Of a stretch of DNA of 15,857 bases, positions 13,846-15,857 are shown in pieces. Origin of the DNA: JBBTWV01 sp038062615 (GTDB taxonomy: Bacteria; Patescibacteriota; Gracilibacteria; UBA1369; UM-FILTER-53-11). The first letter of the stretch is position 1; each line of letters opens with the position of its first letter. The notes under the pieces were generated by a model that saw nothing but the letters and a program-made list of their open reading frames with translations, had not been told where the DNA came from and ran no database searches. Where the stretch lies: positions 1-15,857 of the forward strand of contig JBBTWV010000071.1 of NCBI GenBank assembly GCA_038062615.1, in the 5' to 3' direction. The translations under genes and the position numbers were made by a program.

Positions 13846-13873
13846 TTTACAAAAACTGCAGCCTCTCTAGAAT
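13846..13873 (+). promoter_or_regulatory. Promoter of the CapA-like gene
   Basis: TTTACA (13846-13851), a 16-nt spacer and TAGAAT (13868-13873), with only 8 nt to the ATG at 13882. This implies a leaderless or nearly leaderless mRNA. Confidence 0.6.
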
Positions 13874-13881
13874 GCAAAAGT

Positions 13882-15291
13882 ATGCCTAAGAAATCTAAAA
13901 ATAGGCCGAGCCGCAGCGAGGCTAAGCAATTACTGCGCCCGAAGGGCGCAACCTCTCTGAAAGTTAAAAAAGCCGCTACTAAAAAAGCACGTGCCATAAA
14001 GAAAACCGTGAAAGTTGCTAAAGCCGTTCCTCAAAAAAAACCACAAGTTACTCAGCCGCATTCAAGCCAGGCGCAAAGCCAAAAATTGAGCGCCACACAG
14101 TGGCGCTGGCGAGGCAAGAGAGAATCCGGCTCCGCCGGTTCGAACGATGCCGAGCGTAAAAAACAGTTCGCAGTGCCGCTTACTTGGCATCACTCACTGG
14201 CGCGATTCCGTTCGTTGATCGTCTGGAGTTTTATGCTCGTTGCCGTGTTTGCGGTACTTTCTATTGTTTCTGGCGGCAGTGTGGATTCAAAAAAATCTCC
14301 CATCCAACAAAAGTTGGCGCAGGTTTCAACGCTCACTCTTGATAATGAAAATGCTGACGCGACGGCATCTTCTGCCGATGCCGAAGATAATGGACCGGTT
14401 GTTCTTATTGCTACGGGAGATGTGATGCTCGCTCGTTATACCGAACAGCGCATGCGCGATCTTGGTGATTACACTTTCCCATTTCAAAAGGTGGCAGAAT
14501 TTTTAAACAGCGCCGATATTACGATGGGGAACTTGGAATCGCCATTTTTTCCTGGCCGAACGGTTCCTAAAGATTCTATGGTCTTCCGCGCTGATTTGGA
14601 TGCTTCAAAAGGTCTCGTTTTTGGTGGGTTTGACGTTGTATCTTTGGCCAATAATCATACGATGGGCTACCAAGTTCCAGGCCTCACCAGCACCATTCAA
14701 GAGCTTAAGAAAGCCAATATTTTGTATGCGGGTGCCGGTAAAAATTTAGACTTTGCTCACACGCCGGCCATCATTGAAGTAAATGGAAAGAAGATCGCTT
14801 TCTATGCTTACAATGATCAAAATATCCCACCTAAACGTCATGGTGAAGCCACGGCCACGATGCCGGGAATCGCCAAGATGGACATTGAATCCGTGAAGAA
14901 TGATGTCAAAAATGCGCTTACATTGGCCGATGCGGTAATTGTTTCCATGCACTCTGGTCACGAATACAATCCTGAGCCAACTGCTTTTCAAAAAGAATTT
15001 GCGCACGCCGCTATTGATGCCGGTGCCACGGCGGTTATTGGCACGCATCCACACATTGTTGAGCCGGTGGAGTTTTATAAAGACGGTGTGATTTTTTACA
15101 GCCTTGGGAATTTTGTGTCCGATCAGTTTTTCTCCGAAGATGTGCAGACCGGGCTGGCTGTTAAAATTATGATTGATCCGGAAAAGCCGGTGCAGGTTGA
15201 ATTTTTCCCCGTGAAAATAGATAAAACCCAGCCGAGACTTTTGGAAGGTGAAGAAAGAGAAAATGCTTTGGAAAAGATGGGATTAAAGTAG
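13882..15291 (+). CDS. CapA-family (PGA_cap) membrane-anchored metallophosphoesterase-like protein
   Basis: The 469 residues comprise a basic, low-complexity cytoplasmic tail (1-108), one membrane helix (109-130, RSLIVWSFMLVAVFAVLSIVS), a linker and an external CapA domain from 172. Family motifs are ATGDVMLAR (177-185), GNLESPF (216-222), SLANNHTMGY (254-263), MHSGHEY (356-362), GTHPHIVEPVEFY (387-399) and YSLGNFVSDQ (406-415). The Asp/Asn/His residues expected for a metal site are present. CapA/PgsA proteins work in poly-gamma-glutamate or capsule export, but many homologues lack capsule genes, and none are seen here, so the role is open. Residues 8-24 are encoded by repeat copy D, and residues about 70-87 cover a second hairpin pair. 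The tail has thus been expanded by palindromic insertions without breaking the frame. It ends in TAG. Confidence 0.9.
   Translation: MPKKSKNRPSRSEAKQLLRPKGATSLKVKKAATKKARAIKKTVKVAKAVPQKKPQVTQPHSSQAQSQKLSATQWRWRGKRESGSAGSNDAERKKQFAVPLTWHHSLARFRSLIVWSFMLVAVFAVLSIVSGGSVDSKKSPIQQKLAQVSTLTLDNENADATASSADAEDNGPVVLIATGDVMLARYTEQRMRDLGDYTFPFQKVAEFLNSADITMGNLESPFFPGRTVPKDSMVFRADLDASKGLVFGGFDVVSLANNHTMGYQVPGLTSTIQELKKANILYAGAGKNLDFAHTPAIIEVNGKKIAFYAYNDQNIPPKRHGEATATMPGIAKMDIESVKNDVKNALTLADAVIVSMHSGHEYNPEPTAFQKEFAHAAIDAGATAVIGTHPHIVEPVEFYKDGVIFYSLGNFVSDQFFSEDVQTGLAVKIMIDPEKPVQVEFFPVKIDKTQPRLLEGEERENALEKMGLK
13902..13955 (+). repeat. Palindromic double-hairpin repeat, copy D (in frame near the CapA N-terminus)
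   Basis: The copy is 54 nt, 18 codons' worth. Stem 1 is GCC-GA-GC, CGCA, GC-GA-GGC. The linker is TAAGCAATTAC, and stem 2 is TGCGCCC-GAA-GGGCGCA followed by ACCTC. It encodes RPSRSEAKQLLRPKGAT, basic like its surroundings. Confidence 0.88.
14089..14138 (+). repeat. Second hairpin pair inside the CapA-like gene
   Basis: AGCGCCAC-ACA-GTGGCGCT (14089-14107, 8-bp perfect stem) is followed by CCGGC-TCC-GCCGG (14126-14138). The spacer contains GGCGAGGCAAG, close to the GGCGAGGCTAAG core of the dispersed repeat. It may be a decayed copy or a second family. Confidence 0.6.
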
Positions 15292-15292
15292 G

Positions 15293-15339
15293 CGCATAAT
15301 AAAAGTGCTTGATTCTTTTTTGAGTTGCTTTATTATGCG
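15293..15339. promoter_or_regulatory. Promoter embedded in an 11-bp inverted repeat
   Basis: CGCATAATAAA (15293-15303) and TTTATTATGCG (15329-15339) are perfect inverted repeats 25 nt apart. TTGATT (15309-15314), a 16-nt spacer and TATTAT (15331-15336) form a promoter for the gene starting at 15346, with the -10 box inside the right arm. This fits an operator site, or a hairpin at the end of the capA-like mRNA. Confidence 0.5.
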
Positions 15340-15345
15340 TCTCCT

Positions 15346-15741
15346 ATGGGAAATACCGACACAGAGCGAGGTGCTCTTTTAAATTTGCTTCCTGATGCAC
15401 TACAACAGCGCATTGTTGATGACTGGATTGATACTGTAGATCCGGAATCTAGAGATGACGAACTCCAAGGTTTGAAAAGCCGTATTCATTTATTGCTGGA
15501 TGGTTGGTTTGCGCGTTTTACTGATTCTAGTACTGCTCCAGATGAACAAGCTAAAGTTGAGGCCGAGGCTGCCAATTGGGTAGAACAAGAGGTTCAAACC
15601 AATCATCTCATTGAGGTGACGTCAGCACTCATGCTGGCAAGAGAGAAAGTTTCTCCAATCGGGTGCAATTTGGAAGAAGCACTCACGATTATTGGTGCAG
15701 AAAAGAGGCAGGAAATAGCTGGATGGCGCCTTCCAGACTAA
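15346..15741 (+). CDS. Small acidic hypothetical protein
   Basis: The 131-residue acidic, mostly helical protein (MGNTDTERGALLNLLPDALQ...) has no family I recognise and no signal peptide. It may be cytoplasmic. I chose the ATG at 15346 over a TTG at 15325 because the TTG would sit upstream of and inside the predicted -10 box, while the ATG is 9 nt after it. The spacing suggests a leaderless mRNA. The TAA is followed by a run of six T (15742-15747), but without a clear hairpin. Confidence 0.65.
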   Translation: MGNTDTERGALLNLLPDALQQRIVDDWIDTVDPESRDDELQGLKSRIHLLLDGWFARFTDSSTAPDEQAKVEAEAANWVEQEVQTNHLIEVTSALMLAREKVSPIGCNLEEALTIIGAEKRQEIAGWRLPD

Positions 15742-15806
15742 TTTTTTGCATGTTCTAAATCCTCGCTTTTCAAAAATGTTGCCGATATACTGTGGCAGAT
15801 CTTTTT

Positions 15807-15857
15807 GGCGCCATCGTCTATCGGTTAGGACATCACCCTTTCAAGGTGGAAAGGCGG
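15807..15857 (+). tRNA. tRNA-Glu (anticodon TTC), 3' end outside window
   Basis: Acceptor strand GGCGCCA (15807-15813), then TC, the D arm GTCTATCGGTTAGGAC, the anticodon stem TCACC/GGTGG and loop CTTTCAA with anticodon TTC. The window ends in the variable/T-arm region. A TATACT at 15786-15791 could be its -10 box. Confidence 0.93.

Noticed and set aside
1..15857. TGA read as an amino acid (Gracilibacteria/Mycoplasma-type code)
   Set aside because: All major genes are full length under the standard code with no in-frame TGA, so nothing here requires recoding.
1..15857. Sigma-54 (-24/-12) promoter sites for the activator
   Set aside because: Intergenic regions were read for TGGC-N8-TTGC-like pairs and no convincing match with correct spacing was found.

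Overview
The window looks like a stretch of a small, gene-dense bacterial genome. The mix of genes suggests Candidate Phyla Radiation/Patescibacteria, perhaps a Peregrinibacteria-like lineage, but no rRNA or marker protein is present, so this is inference. Supporting points are the standard code with no in-frame TGA, no obvious Shine-Dalgarno sequences, promoters sitting 6-12 nt from start codons, and a Pro-rich, C-terminally membrane-anchored surface protein with calcium-loop repeats. Thirteen genes end in TAA (6) or TAG (7) and none in TGA.

Layout. 1-2724 (+): a coiled-coil acidic protein running in from the left edge, then a complete sigma-54-type AAA+ activator (GAFTGA, Fis-like helix-turn-helix). 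2781-5501: an ATP-grasp ligase (+) facing a fold-III PLP decarboxylase (-), 12 bp apart at their 3' ends. 5662-8972: a VanX/M15-like zinc peptidase (+) facing a large surface protein (-), 2 bp apart. 9017-11650 (-): a lipoate cluster of C-terminal ligase domain, catalytic ligase and dihydrolipoamide dehydrogenase, with a 165-bp hairpin between the last two. 11695-13151 (+): an unknown protein and a membrane-anchored DsbA-like oxidoreductase. 13152-13881: no protein gene, but a strong promoter, a probable structured non-coding RNA of about 345 nt ending in a terminator, then a 149-bp multi-hairpin element. 13882-15741 (+): a CapA-family membrane protein and a small acidic protein. A tRNA-Glu(TTC) begins at 15807 and runs off the right end.

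The most unusual feature is a dispersed 54-57 bp double-hairpin repeat with four copies (5502-5555, 10951-11007, 12225-12280, 13902-13955). Its two stems are kept by compensatory changes. Two copies lie in frame inside genes (lipoate ligase and CapA), adding 19 and about 18 codons. One supplies the C-terminus and stop codon of an unknown gene, and one forms the leader of the decarboxylase gene right up to its ATG. This resembles the behaviour of Rickettsia palindromic elements, although the sequence is one I do not recognise. Together with the two larger hairpin elements, it suggests a genome colonised by several families of palindromic DNA.

Functionally, the lipoate genes form a salvage-plus-recycling module, although no lipoyl-carrying protein is visible here. 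The DsbA-like, CapA-like and surface proteins are envelope functions. The ATP-grasp/decarboxylase pair could modify an amino acid or amine, but its substrate cannot be read from sequence.
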